DNA from: JAVBLW01 sp031553215
GTDB lineage: Bacteria > Bacillota_I > Bacilli_A > Acholeplasmatales > Anaeroplasmataceae
Assembly: GCA_031553215.1 (NCBI GenBank)
Contig: JAVBLW010000006.1
Span: 248,001-312,000, forward strand
DNA length: 64,000 nucleotides
Direction of reading: 5' to 3'
A model generated the notes under the pieces. It had not been told where the DNA came from and ran no database searches. It saw only the letters and a program-made list of their open reading frames with translations. Made by a program: the position numbers and the translations under genes. Shown here in pieces: positions 37,570 to 46,437 of this stretch; positions within the stretch are counted from its first letter, which is position 1, and each line of letters opens with the position of its first letter.

Positions 37570-38517
37570 TTATCTTATATGTGATTTTTGACGTTCACCA
37601 ATTATTTCAAAAATACAATCTTCATTAAATTTATTCTCAGAAGCAAGTATTGACTCTTTAATAAAATCATTACATACCTTCGTTATTTCAGCTTGACTTA
37701 GTGATTTGCAAGCTTGCGACACTTGATCATATTTAAAGTCATTAGATACAAATTGATTCAATTTGTTTTTCAATAAAACCACTATCTCTTTTTCAGATGG
37801 TAATTCATAATTTATAATATCATCAAACCTTCTAAAGAGTGCTTGATCTAACATTTGAGAATTATTTGTAGCCGCAATAATAATACTATTTGAATTATCT
37901 TGCTCTATAAATTGTAAAAATGAATTTAAAACCCTTCGTATTTCTCCAATATCGTTATCTTTTGTTCTTTCAGATCCAATTGCGTCAAATTCATCAAACA
38001 AATATACACCTGGAAACTCAGTTATAGTATCAAAAATTTGTCTTAATTTAGAACTGGTTTCTCCCATGTACTTAGTTACCATTTTATCTAACATAATCGT
38101 GCACAATGGCAAATTTAAAGATGACGCCAATACTGAGGCAGTCATTGTCTTTCCTGTTCCAGGATTACCACATAATAGAATTTTCCTTCTATTATCTAAA
38201 CCATACTTTTTCAATTTATCTTGTTGTTTGAATTCAATTATAATTTTTTCTAGTCTATTTTTTGTATTTGATGATAAAACCAAATTAGACATCGAGATAT
38301 GTGGAATTGTGCTTATGATTAAATCTGTATTCATTACTGCGGAGTTTTTATTTTTTGAAAATTGATTGTTATCTAATATTTTTTTTATTTCTTTTGCTAT
38401 GCTTGCATGTCCTTTTGAAGCTTCATATGCTGCAATTTGAATGGCAACAGTTCTAAATCTTTCTTCACCTTCAAAATGCGATTTAACTAATAATTTTAAA
38501 TGTTCTCCACTAGCCAT
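37570..38517 (-). CDS. AAA ATPase, IetA-like partner of subtilase
   Basis: 315 residues. N-terminal helical region (1-95), then AAA core: Walker A GNPGTGKT (117-124), pore-loop candidate KYMGETSSKLRQIF, Walker B LFDEFD (173-178), sensor 1 IAATNN, arginine-finger pair FRRFDD. FtsH/spastin-like AAA type. ATG preceded by GGAGGCG. First gene of a two-gene operon with the subtilase; in the IetAS module the ATPase is reported to counteract the protease. Cargo of the spoVD element. Confidence 0.88.
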   Translation of the reverse strand: MASGEHLKLLVKSHFEGEERFRTVAIQIAAYEASKGHASIAKEIKKILDNNQFSKNKNSAVMNTDLIISTIPHISMSNLVLSSNTKNRLEKIIIEFKQQDKLKKYGLDNRRKILLCGNPGTGKTMTASVLASSLNLPLCTIMLDKMVTKYMGETSSKLRQIFDTITEFPGVYLFDEFDAIGSERTKDNDIGEIRRVLNSFLQFIEQDNSNSIIIAATNNSQMLDQALFRRFDDIINYELPSEKEIVVLLKNKLNQFVSNDFKYDQVSQACKSLSQAEITKVCNDFIKESILASENKFNEDCIFEIIGERQKSHIR

Positions 38518-38659
38518 AAAACAACGCCTCCATTATTTCTATCATGAAAATTATAACATATATTTTTTTTCTTGTAAACAAAACATAAAACAATCATATT
38601 CGATATTTTTTTGTGATTATCCATTAAAACATCTACCTAAAATAATAAAATATAGACCG

Positions 38660-40144
38660 CTATAATCTATACTCTATGTTAAAACTATATTTATTTTTAT
38701 CTATTCTTTCTACATTTGCTTTTGAGACTATAGTCCTTATAACAAGTAGTTCATCATTAGTATTTTCTATATCTATTAAAGCTTGTTTAAATTTTTTAAA
38801 ATTAGATTCAAATAGTTTTTCTTTTGATATAATAGTTGAACATTTTAATAATTCTTTTTCTATTAATTCAATTTCATCTTTTAGGATTCTTGATTTTAAT
38901 TTGTATTGTTCTTCTGATGTTCTTTTTTGAATTTTATCTTGAAATAATAAATCAAATCTTTGGTCTAATGATTGCTTATCTTTTTGTAGTTGTTCTAGTT
39001 TGTTAAAGTCTTCATCTTTGATAGTGACTTTTTTTACTATATCTTTTAATACTTTTTCATTTGTTAATGATATTAGGTAGTTACAATCTTGATAAAGGAA
39101 TGAATGTAATAGTTTTGCTTTTATTGTGTTATTGCAAGTATTACATCTATATATCGGAATGTCATATCCACCATATTGACTTGAATAGGTCATTGAATGT
39201 CCACATGTGCATCTTACTATATTTTTTAATCTATTATCTTCATCTGAGATATTAAACTTTTTTGATTGTTTTAGTTTATCTTGAACTTGATTAAATAGTT
39301 CTTCTGATATGATTGGTTCATGCGTGTTATTTAGGATTGTTGGAGTTTTCTTTTTAGGTCTGTTGTTAGCTCTAGATAGTTTGACATTAACTGCATGTCC
39401 TAAATATTGTTGGTTATTTAATATCTTTGATAATGTGTTTGTACCCCATTTATATGGGTCTGTTAGTGCTTGTTTATTATTTCCTAAAGAGTAGGTTACA
39501 CCTAATCTTAGGTATCTATAATAGCCTGGAGAGTATACTTTATTTTGAGATAATTTCCTACCTATTTGTGTCATGGTTAATCCATTTGCATAAAGGTTAA
39601 ATATATCTATTACATTTTGTTTTACTTCTTCATCGATTATTATCTTTTTATTTTCATCATACTTATAGCCATAGCAACCATCTATGGACATGTTTTTAGT
39701 TTTGGCTCTATGGGCTACTGATTGTTGGATTTTCTTTGAGCATTCTTTTAAATATAGATGGTTTAAGAAACTTCTTAGGGTTATAGATTCATCTTGTGGT
39801 TCTATAGAGTCATAGTTATCATCTACTGCGATAAATCTTATATTATTAGCTGGAAAGTATTCTTCTACATACTTTCCTACTTCAATGTAATTTCTTCCTA
39901 GACGTGATAAATCTTTTACTATGATTGTGTTTACTATATTTGATTGAGTGGATTGTATAAGTGATTTAAACCCTGGACGATTAAAATCAGATCCAGAGTA
40001 TCCATCATCGATAAAGGTATCAATTAGTTTGAAGTTTTTATCTTTTACATATTCAGTTAGTTTTAGTATTTGATTTTCAATACTTGAGCTTTTGCCATCT
40101 ATTCCATCTTCATTGGATAGTCTAACATATATTGCTGCATTCAT
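38660..40144 (-). CDS. Large serine recombinase 2
   Basis: 494 residues. Resolvase-type catalytic domain 1-150 with YVRLSNEDG (catalytic Ser10), SSSIENQ, DDGYSGSDFNRPGF and KDLSRLGRNY; recombinase domain with YGYKYDENKK and the WGTNTLSKILNNQQYLGH helix-turn-helix segment; zinc ribbon CTCGHS...CNTC; C-terminal coiled coil (about 375-470). ATG overlaps the end of recombinase 1 by about 23 bases, so both are co-expressed. Together with recombinase 1 the probable integrase/excisionase of the element. Confidence 0.93.
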   Translation of the reverse strand: MNAAIYVRLSNEDGIDGKSSSIENQILKLTEYVKDKNFKLIDTFIDDGYSGSDFNRPGFKSLIQSTQSNIVNTIIVKDLSRLGRNYIEVGKYVEEYFPANNIRFIAVDDNYDSIEPQDESITLRSFLNHLYLKECSKKIQQSVAHRAKTKNMSIDGCYGYKYDENKKIIIDEEVKQNVIDIFNLYANGLTMTQIGRKLSQNKVYSPGYYRYLRLGVTYSLGNNKQALTDPYKWGTNTLSKILNNQQYLGHAVNVKLSRANNRPKKKTPTILNNTHEPIISEELFNQVQDKLKQSKKFNISDEDNRLKNIVRCTCGHSMTYSSQYGGYDIPIYRCNTCNNTIKAKLLHSFLYQDCNYLISLTNEKVLKDIVKKVTIKDEDFNKLEQLQKDKQSLDQRFDLLFQDKIQKRTSEEQYKLKSRILKDEIELIEKELLKCSTIISKEKLFESNFKKFKQALIDIENTNDELLVIRTIVSKANVERIDKNKYSFNIEYRL

Positions 40145-41783
40145 TTATAAAACCTTCTAACATTTGATTTATGGCATAATAAGTTATATTCATTTGACTT
40201 ATTATGTTGTGTGAGTTTTTGCTTAGTTGTTTAGTTGTGATGATTACACTTTTTATGGTTGATGAGATTATTTCTCTTGAAAGTAATTCTTCATCTTTGA
40301 TTGATTCAAAGAGTTCTATTATTTTCTTTGATTGTTGGTAATAATCTTCTTGTTGTTCTATCTGTTTTATTTTAGGGTTTTCGGATAGTTTGATTAGTTT
40401 ATCTTCAACTTCATTTTTTTCTTCACTATATTGTTTCATTAGCTTTTGGTAAGTTGATGATGGTATTTCATCTTTAGCTTTGGCTTCTATTAAGGTTGAT
40501 ATTAGTTTATCTAATTCATCGTTTTTATTTAATAGATTTACTAATAGAGAGTCTTTTAGAGTATCGGTTTTTGGCTTTTCAATATCTTTTTTTGTGTATT
40601 GATGTGAGAATTCTAGGAATTCGGTTTTATGTTTTAAAAGAATTGTTTTTAGGGTTAATAATTCTTGATAGATTATTTTGTCTACTTCGGTTACTTTAAT
40701 TGAAGTTTTGTTAGTGCAATTTTTATTTTTGCACATATAGACTATGTATTCTTTATTATTGTTAGTTTTCTTTTTTGTAAATTTTAAAGTTTCTCCACAA
40801 TGACTACATACTAGAGTTTCTTTGTATCTATTTGTATCTAATGAGATTGATGATTTCTTTTTTAAGTTCATTAGTTCATTAGCTTTTTGAAATTGTTCTA
40901 AGGTGATTATTTGTTCACATTTATCTTTGAAGATATACATGTCTTCTTCGTTACTTTTGATTTTTTTGTGAACCTTGAATGATTTCATTCTAGTTTTTAA
41001 TAATCTAAGTTCACCGGTATATTCAATGTTTCTTAGAATTTTTGCAATATGGCTTGCTCCCCATTTGTATTTATCAGTTTCTATTAGTCCATCATATTTC
41101 TTAGGTTGTTGGCCATATTTATAGAATAGATAATACATTGGTGAATATATTTTCATCTCTTCTAATTCTTTTGAGATGTCATAGGTTGTTTTACCTTTGA
41201 TATAGCTTTCAAAGATATATCTTACTACTGGGGCAGTATCGGGATTTATTATCCTTTTTCTTGAATCATCATATTGATATCCGTATAGGGCATTACCTGA
41301 TGGTGAGATACCATTTCTTGATTTTAGTTCAATTGATGATTTTACTTTTTTTGAGATATCTTTAGCATACCATTCATTGATAATGTTTTTGAATGAGGCA
41401 AATTCATTTTCTTTGCCTTCAGTATCGACGTTATCATTTATTGCAATGTATCTTACATCGTGGTTTGGAAAGTATTCTTCGGTGTAAAAGCCAGTATGGA
41501 TATAGTTTCTTCCTAGACGTGATAGGTCTTTTGTGATTACTAGGTTTATTTTTTTAGACTCTACATCATTGATTAATGATTTAAAGCCTGGTCTATCAAA
41601 GTTAGTTCCTGTGTATCCATCATCTATGTAAATATTATAGATGTTCCAGTTACGTTCTTTTACATATTCAGTTAGTAGTTCTTTTTGTGTTTGTATTGAT
41701 GATGATTCTGAGTCTTGACCATCATCACGTGATAATCTACAGTAGATTCCTACGTTGTATGTAAAGTTTGATAGACCTTGCAT
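40122..41783 (-). CDS. Large serine recombinase 1
   Basis: 553 residues. Catalytic domain with YCRLSRDDG, SSSIQTQKE, DDGYTGTNFDRPGF, KDLSRLGRNY; recombinase domain with YGYQYDDSRKR and WGASHIAKILRNIEYTGE; zinc ribbon VCSHCGE...CKNKNC; long coiled coil (about 430-500). Ribosome site GGAGG. It is about 40% similar in layout to recombinase 2, implying an old duplication or paired use as in Tn4451-like or multi-recombinase cassettes. Either or both could act on the GG-centred att sites. Confidence 0.93.
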   Translation of the reverse strand: MQGLSNFTYNVGIYCRLSRDDGQDSESSSIQTQKELLTEYVKERNWNIYNIYIDDGYTGTNFDRPGFKSLINDVESKKINLVITKDLSRLGRNYIHTGFYTEEYFPNHDVRYIAINDNVDTEGKENEFASFKNIINEWYAKDISKKVKSSIELKSRNGISPSGNALYGYQYDDSRKRIINPDTAPVVRYIFESYIKGKTTYDISKELEEMKIYSPMYYLFYKYGQQPKKYDGLIETDKYKWGASHIAKILRNIEYTGELRLLKTRMKSFKVHKKIKSNEEDMYIFKDKCEQIITLEQFQKANELMNLKKKSSISLDTNRYKETLVCSHCGETLKFTKKKTNNNKEYIVYMCKNKNCTNKTSIKVTEVDKIIYQELLTLKTILLKHKTEFLEFSHQYTKKDIEKPKTDTLKDSLLVNLLNKNDELDKLISTLIEAKAKDEIPSSTYQKLMKQYSEEKNEVEDKLIKLSENPKIKQIEQQEDYYQQSKKIIELFESIKDEELLSREIISSTIKSVIITTKQLSKNSHNIISQMNITYYAINQMLEGFINECSNIC

Positions 41784-41785
41784 TT

Positions 41786-41932
41786 TTAAACCTCCACAGC
41801 AATTTGAGATTCTTCTTCTCTTTCTTTTACTTTTGTTAGTAATACTTCAACAAGTCTTTCTAAGATTGTTGACCCCTCATTTATGAATGTTCTATGTACA
41901 ACACATTCTATTCCTTCAATGTTGTATATCAC
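41786..41932 (-). CDS. Small recombinase-associated protein (TnpW-like)
   Basis: 48-residue frame from a GTG (GAGGG upstream) ending in TAA three bases before recombinase 1. The product VIYNIEGIECVVHRTFINEGSTILERLVEVLLTKV-type sequence (described by its pattern: short strand pair, then a helix with ILERL) resembles TnpW-like small proteins found beside TnpX-type serine recombinases. The frame is open about 18 codons further upstream without an ATG, so the true start is uncertain. Not in usual gene calls because of the non-ATG start. Confidence 0.4.
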   Translation of the reverse strand: MIYNIEGIECVVHRTFINEGSTILERLVEVLLTKVKEREEESQIAVEV

Positions 41933-42094
41933 TATTCCCTCACCCGTTAAATTATATGTAGCTTGTTCGCTTTTAATGTTATTGAGTTAAATGATATGAT
42001 TTTATATTTCTTTATGCCACGTTATAATCAATTAATTAAAATATGCATAAAGTTTTAAAATTAGAAAAAGATAATTATAATAAATTATAATTAA

Positions 42095-42135
42095 TATAGT
42101 GAACCCTTAAAGTTGGACTTTAAGGGTTCACTATA
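42095..42135. repeat. Perfect 19-bp inverted repeat with 3-nt loop
   Basis: Arms 42095-42113 and 42117-42135 are exact complements (core AGTGAACCCTTAAAGT). It is not followed by a clear T-run on either strand, so it is not a typical terminator. It lies between the Agr operon terminator and the recombinase genes. Confidence 0.75.
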
Positions 42136-42154
42136 TACTGACATATTTTTTATT

Positions 42155-42195
42155 ATAAAAAAAGAATTAATTATAAAACTTATAATTAATTCTTT
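42155..42195 (-). terminator. Terminator of the Agr/cargo operon
   Basis: Perfect 16-bp AT-rich stem (42161-42176 with 42180-42195), 3-nt loop, followed by seven T on the minus strand; 35 bases after the lipoprotein stop. Confidence 0.75.
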
Positions 42196-42229
42196 AAAAT
42201 TTATTACTAAAATAGTACTATTAAAATCT

Positions 42230-42673
42230 TTATAGTATAACTCCATACATATATATATAATTAAGATCTTCAAAATAAAAGCCATATAATCTTGTTGAGA
42301 ATTCACTACCCTTGAATAACCAATAATAATTATTATCTAAATTAGGTAAATAATTCTTATTGATACTAACATTTTTTATTGAATCATTAAAAGATTTTAT
42401 AAATTGAGGTTTTGCTATAATTTCATCATTTATATTACTTTCTGTGAATGACATGAATATTGAATTAATTGCTTCCTTATGTTTACCAACATTATATACA
42501 ACATACATTTCACCCTCACCAAATGAACCTATGTTTCTGTAGTTATAAACATCCTCTAAAGTAGAGGGTAATTCGATATCCCATTTCTTTTTAAAATCTT
42601 TTATTTTTACTTCGTTCTTACAGCTAGTTAACCCCACTACTATTAATAAAAATAGGATTATATATTTTTTCAT
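42230..42673 (-). CDS. Putative lipoprotein, 147 residues
   Basis: Signal peptide MKKYIILFLLIVVGLTSC with a lipobox LTSC (Cys18). The mature part is unrecognised, with KKWDIELPSTLEDVYNYRNIG near the start and a Tyr-rich C-terminus. ATG after AAAGGA. Lies 36 bases downstream of the secreted protein gene in the Agr operon, so probably quorum-regulated; could be an immunity or anchoring partner of the secreted protein (inference). Confidence 0.6.
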   Translation of the reverse strand: MKKYIILFLLIVVGLTSCKNEVKIKDFKKKWDIELPSTLEDVYNYRNIGSFGEGEMYVVYNVGKHKEAINSIFMSFTESNINDEIIAKPQFIKSFNDSIKNVSINKNYLPNLDNNYYWLFKGSEFSTRLYGFYFEDLNYIYMYGVIL

Positions 42674-42708
42674 TATTAAAAAATCCTTTCAAAATTTTTG
42701 AATACGTA

Positions 42709-44223
42709 CTATTTATAAATTCTTAATTTCAAATCTCCGCTTTGAGTAGTTATATTATAAGTAGAATAAACAATTAGATATGGTATATTTGAAGCCAGTT
42801 GTTTTGTTATTTTTGCGTTCAAATTTGTACCTCCATCATCATTATATACAGAACAATGATCAAGATTTCTATCTACTTCACGACTTGATCTTGGATCAAT
42901 AAGGTATATATAAGTATCTAATGAGCTTTCTGTCTCAATAGTATATGTCGTTTTACTAGTTGGTTTATATACAAATAATCTTGAATAATTTATTATAGCA
43001 TATGTATTAAAAGTAAAATTTGTTGAACTTGTTTCGTAAATATTGTCATATGATGTTAAGCTAAGATTAGTTTTTACTGCTCCTGTTGATGGAGAAATCG
43101 CAACTTTTATTTCACCTGACATTGACGATGAATAAAATCTAACTTTCAATCTATATTGTCTATTAGCATAAAAATAATATGAAATAAAAGCATTTCTATA
43201 ATATCCACCGTCATCATTAGAAGTTATGAAATTCCCATTTGCATCATATAATTCCAAATATGCATCATTTGGTCCAAATGTTTGGATTACTTTTGTAGTT
43301 GATGTCGCAAAATTAATATCTAAATATTCATATTCTCCTTTTCCTAGTGTAACAACTTTTTCTGTATATCGGCTGTTAGAATATATATTAAGTGATTCTG
43401 TAGGATTAATTGCAGAACTATCATCATGATTGTTTGTTATTATTGAATAGAACGGAACTAAATCCCCAGCTCTTTGTGCAGTATACATTAAATCAACAGC
43501 TATTCCACCAAAACTACTATAGCTACCATCACTTTCATAATCATAGCGATCTTGGATAACAACTACACGTCCGCTTTGAGATTTAGAATAGTGAAATCCA
43601 TGGATAGCATAATATAAATCCTGATCACCTTTAGATCCCTCATTTGGGAATGCTGAAGTTCCTGATAATGTACTACCATTTTTGATGCTATTATAAACAG
43701 ACGATGAGAATACACTTGATGTATTTACTGGATAATAATTTGAATCCAAATCTGTGTTGCTTGATGCATGTGTTAATAACTCAGCCGCTAAAACATATCC
43801 TTTCAAATTAAAGAAAGCCAATACTGCTGCTATATTCATTTTGTTTGTATTAGGTAATATTACTCCAACAAACGGCACAAAAAGCATCTTTTCCTCTCTA
43901 TATTTCGATGGAGCATATTCAGAAATTAAACTTGATGTTGTTTCAATCAAATCGTCAATTTTTTCTATTTCTTCAGAGTCAGTTGTTTGTTTTTTAAGGT
44001 TTTGATAATACTCTATCTGACCATTTAATTCAGATACTACATCAATATTATTTTTACTTATTAACTCTTCTACTTTTCTATTATTTTCTTCATTAATTGT
44101 TTCATTATCCTCTATATTATTACTTTCTACATTATATGATGGTGTAGCAGTTAAATTACCACTCATAAACATTAGTGTAATAAGCGACACAAAACTCATG
44201 GACATTATAAATAACTTTTTCAT
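42709..44223 (-). CDS. Agr-linked secreted protein, 504 residues
   Basis: Signal peptide (residues 1-28, ending in NLTATPS). Residues about 35-100 are charged and helical (coiled-coil-like). Next is a hydrophobic, conserved-looking segment EEKMLFVPFVGVILPNTN and AAVLAFFNLKGYVLAAELLTHAS (about 110-160), then about 285-385 and 395-500 are two beta modules like PPC (pre-peptidase C-terminal) domains (YLELYDANGNFITSNDDGG; DTYIYLIDPRSS). No protease motif is evident. Starts 23 bases after agrD with an AGAGGT site, so it is the main cargo of the quorum-sensing operon. Function unknown; an effector or adhesin is possible. Confidence 0.6.
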   Translation of the reverse strand: MKKLFIMSMSFVSLITLMFMSGNLTATPSYNVESNNIEDNETINEENNRKVEELISKNNIDVVSELNGQIEYYQNLKKQTTDSEEIEKIDDLIETTSSLISEYAPSKYREEKMLFVPFVGVILPNTNKMNIAAVLAFFNLKGYVLAAELLTHASSNTDLDSNYYPVNTSSVFSSSVYNSIKNGSTLSGTSAFPNEGSKGDQDLYYAIHGFHYSKSQSGRVVVIQDRYDYESDGSYSSFGGIAVDLMYTAQRAGDLVPFYSIITNNHDDSSAINPTESLNIYSNSRYTEKVVTLGKGEYEYLDINFATSTTKVIQTFGPNDAYLELYDANGNFITSNDDGGYYRNAFISYYFYANRQYRLKVRFYSSSMSGEIKVAISPSTGAVKTNLSLTSYDNIYETSSTNFTFNTYAIINYSRLFVYKPTSKTTYTIETESSLDTYIYLIDPRSSREVDRNLDHCSVYNDDGGTNLNAKITKQLASNIPYLIVYSTYNITTQSGDLKLRIYK

Positions 44224-44246
44224 ATTTTACCTCTTTTCATCCTTAT

Positions 44247-44390
44247 TTATTCCATTGTATTTTTCTTCGTCATTTCTAATAATTTTTCTGGAACCTTAGG
44301 CTGATTAAGCCAAACTAAACATTTGCAGACACTCATCTTTCCTGTTGTTAATGTGAATCCAGATAATAACTTTAATAACTTATTAATCAT
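44247..44390 (-). CDS. agrD: AgrD-type autoinducing peptide precursor, 47 residues
   Basis: Small frame between agrB and the secreted protein, with GGAGGGT ribosome site. Architecture of AgrD: amphipathic N-terminal helix (MINKLLKLLSGFTLTTGKM), a short core with Cys22 and Cys24, and the conserved charged recognition tail QPKVPEKLLEM. Aligning the Q-P tail with Clostridium perfringens AgrD (core CLWFT, then HQPEEP) places the thiolactone core at C24-L-V-W-L28, directly before NQPKVPE. AgrB is encoded 80 bases upstream. The peptide should be cyclised by AgrB and sensed by the AgrC homologue of this locus. Confidence 0.88.
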   Translation of the reverse strand: MINKLLKLLSGFTLTTGKMSVCKCLVWLNQPKVPEKLLEMTKKNTME

Positions 44391-44471
44391 ATATACCCTC
44401 CTTTACAAGGATGATTATAAATTTTTTTTTTATTTTTTTATTAAATTTACTCAAAATGTATTTTAAAATGC

Positions 44472-45056
44472 CTAAAATGCTTTTTTATAATAATTTTCTA
44501 GATATCCTAAAATTAGTAAAAGAGATACAATAGCTTCTGTATATGCCATTATAAATGAATAATTACTAATATTGTAATAAGAAAGAAATAGAATAATAAA
44601 CGATAAAATTGATGTGAAAATTATTCCTTTTAATCGCAACTGTATCGTTTTTTCATCATCTAAAGGATTATTATAATGTCCTACAGGTGCAAAAATTAAT
44701 ATAATAATCATAAAAGGTATTATCAATAAAACGCTAATATTATTTAGCTTTTCATAATTAAAATTTGATATTGAAAATATCAAACCTGCATAAATTGCGA
44801 TTAAAGAAAAAGTACAACCAATATGGGTTTTTGAATGATAGCCTCCAACTAATCTTCTTGTTATAATAAAAACAACCGAGAACACTACTGTTTCAACGTA
44901 TCTTTTTGTTATAAGCATTACAATAATCAGTATTAAAAAATTAATAATTGTAGATATTAATACTTCAAAGGAATATTCATAAATTTCTTTATCATCTCCA
45001 TTAATTATATTTTTTTTGATTAAAAAAAGTGTTATTTTTTTTGCCAAAAAGTTCAT
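44472..45056 (-). CDS. agrB: AgrB-family peptide-processing membrane protease
   Basis: 194 residues, several TM helices. The catalytic pair is visible in RRLVGGYHSKTHIGCTFSL: His of GGYH and Cys of IGC, spaced as in AgrB (His77/Cys84). Cleaves the AgrD tail and forms the thiolactone at the membrane. Ribosome site GGAGG. Lies between agrC and agrD. Confidence 0.93.
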   Translation of the reverse strand: MNFLAKKITLFLIKKNIINGDDKEIYEYSFEVLISTIINFLILIIVMLITKRYVETVVFSVVFIITRRLVGGYHSKTHIGCTFSLIAIYAGLIFSISNFNYEKLNNISVLLIIPFMIIILIFAPVGHYNNPLDDEKTIQLRLKGIIFTSILSFIILFLSYYNISNYSFIMAYTEAIVSLLLILGYLENYYKKAF

Positions 45057-45133
45057 TTTTAAAACCTCCGACTTAAGAATAACACATTAATTTAGTTTTT
45101 TATTTATATTTCTTATTATGTTTTTTTTAGTGC

Positions 45134-46435
45134 TTAAGATGTAATAGAATCATTGTCCATTATTATAATGGATACCGAAAATATATAATTTTCACATTTT
45201 AATCCAATATATCCCCTATATTTATTGACAATATCTCTTACACTATTTAGTCCTATACCATGAAGGTTAGTATCTGTTTTTGTGGTTTTAATCAGTCCAT
45301 TTTGAATATCAATATTAACACTTGTTGGATTTATTACATCGATAGCAAGACAGTTATTTAATTGTTTGAATACTAATTCAATCTGTTTTTTACCCAATAT
45401 TTTAGAACATGCCTCAATAGCATTATCTAATAAATTCCCAATCATTATACACAAATCCATATTATCTATTTTGAAATTTGACATAAAATTAATGCATTTT
45501 AATTCGATATCATTCAGTTCCATATTTGTTCTTTTGCTATTTATTAGGGCATTTAAAGAATCATTTTCTGTGTATATAATACTTTCCTTAGATAATACTA
45601 TTTCACAAATGCGATTAATTTGTTTTATAGCTTCATCCTCATTATATATAACTTTGCTTCTTATCGCAAATAATTGATTTTTTAAGTCATGCATGACTTT
45701 ATTAGAATTATTCTGTCTTTCTATTAAGTCTTTAAAATATTTCTTTTCTCGCTCTAAATTTTCTTTTTCAAATTCGATTCTGCTCTGGCTTCTTAATTGC
45801 TTCGCATAACTTTCAAATAAGTAGAAAATCAAAATATTAGTCGCTACTAGTAAAGTCATAGAAACAGAACCTAAAATACCCATTTTATAATTCAAATTTT
45901 TCCCAAATGTCCCTATTAAAACTGCTCCGATAAATAAAGTTACTATCGGAAAAGTAATAATAGCTAGCATCCATTTTAGATTTATTGGATTTTCTGTGGG
46001 TTGATAATTGTGACATAGAATTTTTATTATTAAAAATGCGAAAAATTTTGATAAAAGCATACCTGTCGTATAATATATAATATTGTTTAATACTATTCCA
46101 ATGCTTATTTCTAGAATAATAGATAAAAGCAAAGTGACTAATATTTCAGAAATCGATATTATTAATATAAGAAATATGATAGAAAATACATGAACAGTTC
46201 TTCTGCTTTCATAGGATACTGATATTAAAGTACAACAAATAAAAAATAATACTAATTTTAGAAATGTATCATTTATAAATAAAACAAAAACACTATTGGT
46301 CGCCATAAATAATAAATAGAAAATACTTAGATTTTTTTTCGATAATTTATTATTCTTTAAAATAGATTTAAAAAAAGTAAAAACAATAAAGGTTTCAAAA
46401 ATAACACTTATTATATCAACAATAATCTTATCCAT
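45134..46435 (-). CDS. agrC: AgrC-type sensor histidine kinase
   Basis: About 433 residues. Six to seven hydrophobic helices in the first 210 residues form a polytopic peptide sensor. The kinase part has VMHDLKNQLFAIRSK (phospho-acceptor His, HPK10 class H-D-x-K-N), MIGNLLDNAIEA (N-box) and HGIGLNSVRDIV (G-box). Expected to bind the cyclic AgrD peptide. An in-frame GTG four codons upstream is an alternative start; it overlaps the agrA stop. Confidence 0.9.
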   Translation of the reverse strand: MDKIIVDIISVIFETFIVFTFFKSILKNNKLSKKNLSIFYLLFMATNSVFVLFINDTFLKLVLFFICCTLISVSYESRRTVHVFSIIFLILIISISEILVTLLLSIILEISIGIVLNNIIYYTTGMLLSKFFAFLIIKILCHNYQPTENPINLKWMLAIITFPIVTLFIGAVLIGTFGKNLNYKMGILGSVSMTLLVATNILIFYLFESYAKQLRSQSRIEFEKENLEREKKYFKDLIERQNNSNKVMHDLKNQLFAIRSKVIYNEDEAIKQINRICEIVLSKESIIYTENDSLNALINSKRTNMELNDIELKCINFMSNFKIDNMDLCIMIGNLLDNAIEACSKILGKKQIELVFKQLNNCLAIDVINPTSVNIDIQNGLIKTTKTDTNLHGIGLNSVRDIVNKYRGYIGLKCENYIFSVSIIIMDNDSITS

Positions 46436-46437
46436 AA

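Noticed and set aside
40496..40699. Plus-strand hydrophobic ORF inside recombinase 1
   Set aside because: Antisense shadow of the coiled-coil region; Leu/Ile-rich because the sense strand is Lys/Asn/Glu-rich.
42091..42306. 71-residue minus-strand ORF overlapping the lipoprotein gene
   Set aside because: It spans two perfect hairpins (42095-42135 and 42161-42195), overlaps the lipoprotein in another frame, is low complexity and has no ribosome site.
45057..45133. AgrA binding site between agrC and agrB
   Set aside because: CTTAAG motifs occur about 60 bases apart but do not form the spaced direct repeat expected for LytTR regulators; too weak to annotate.
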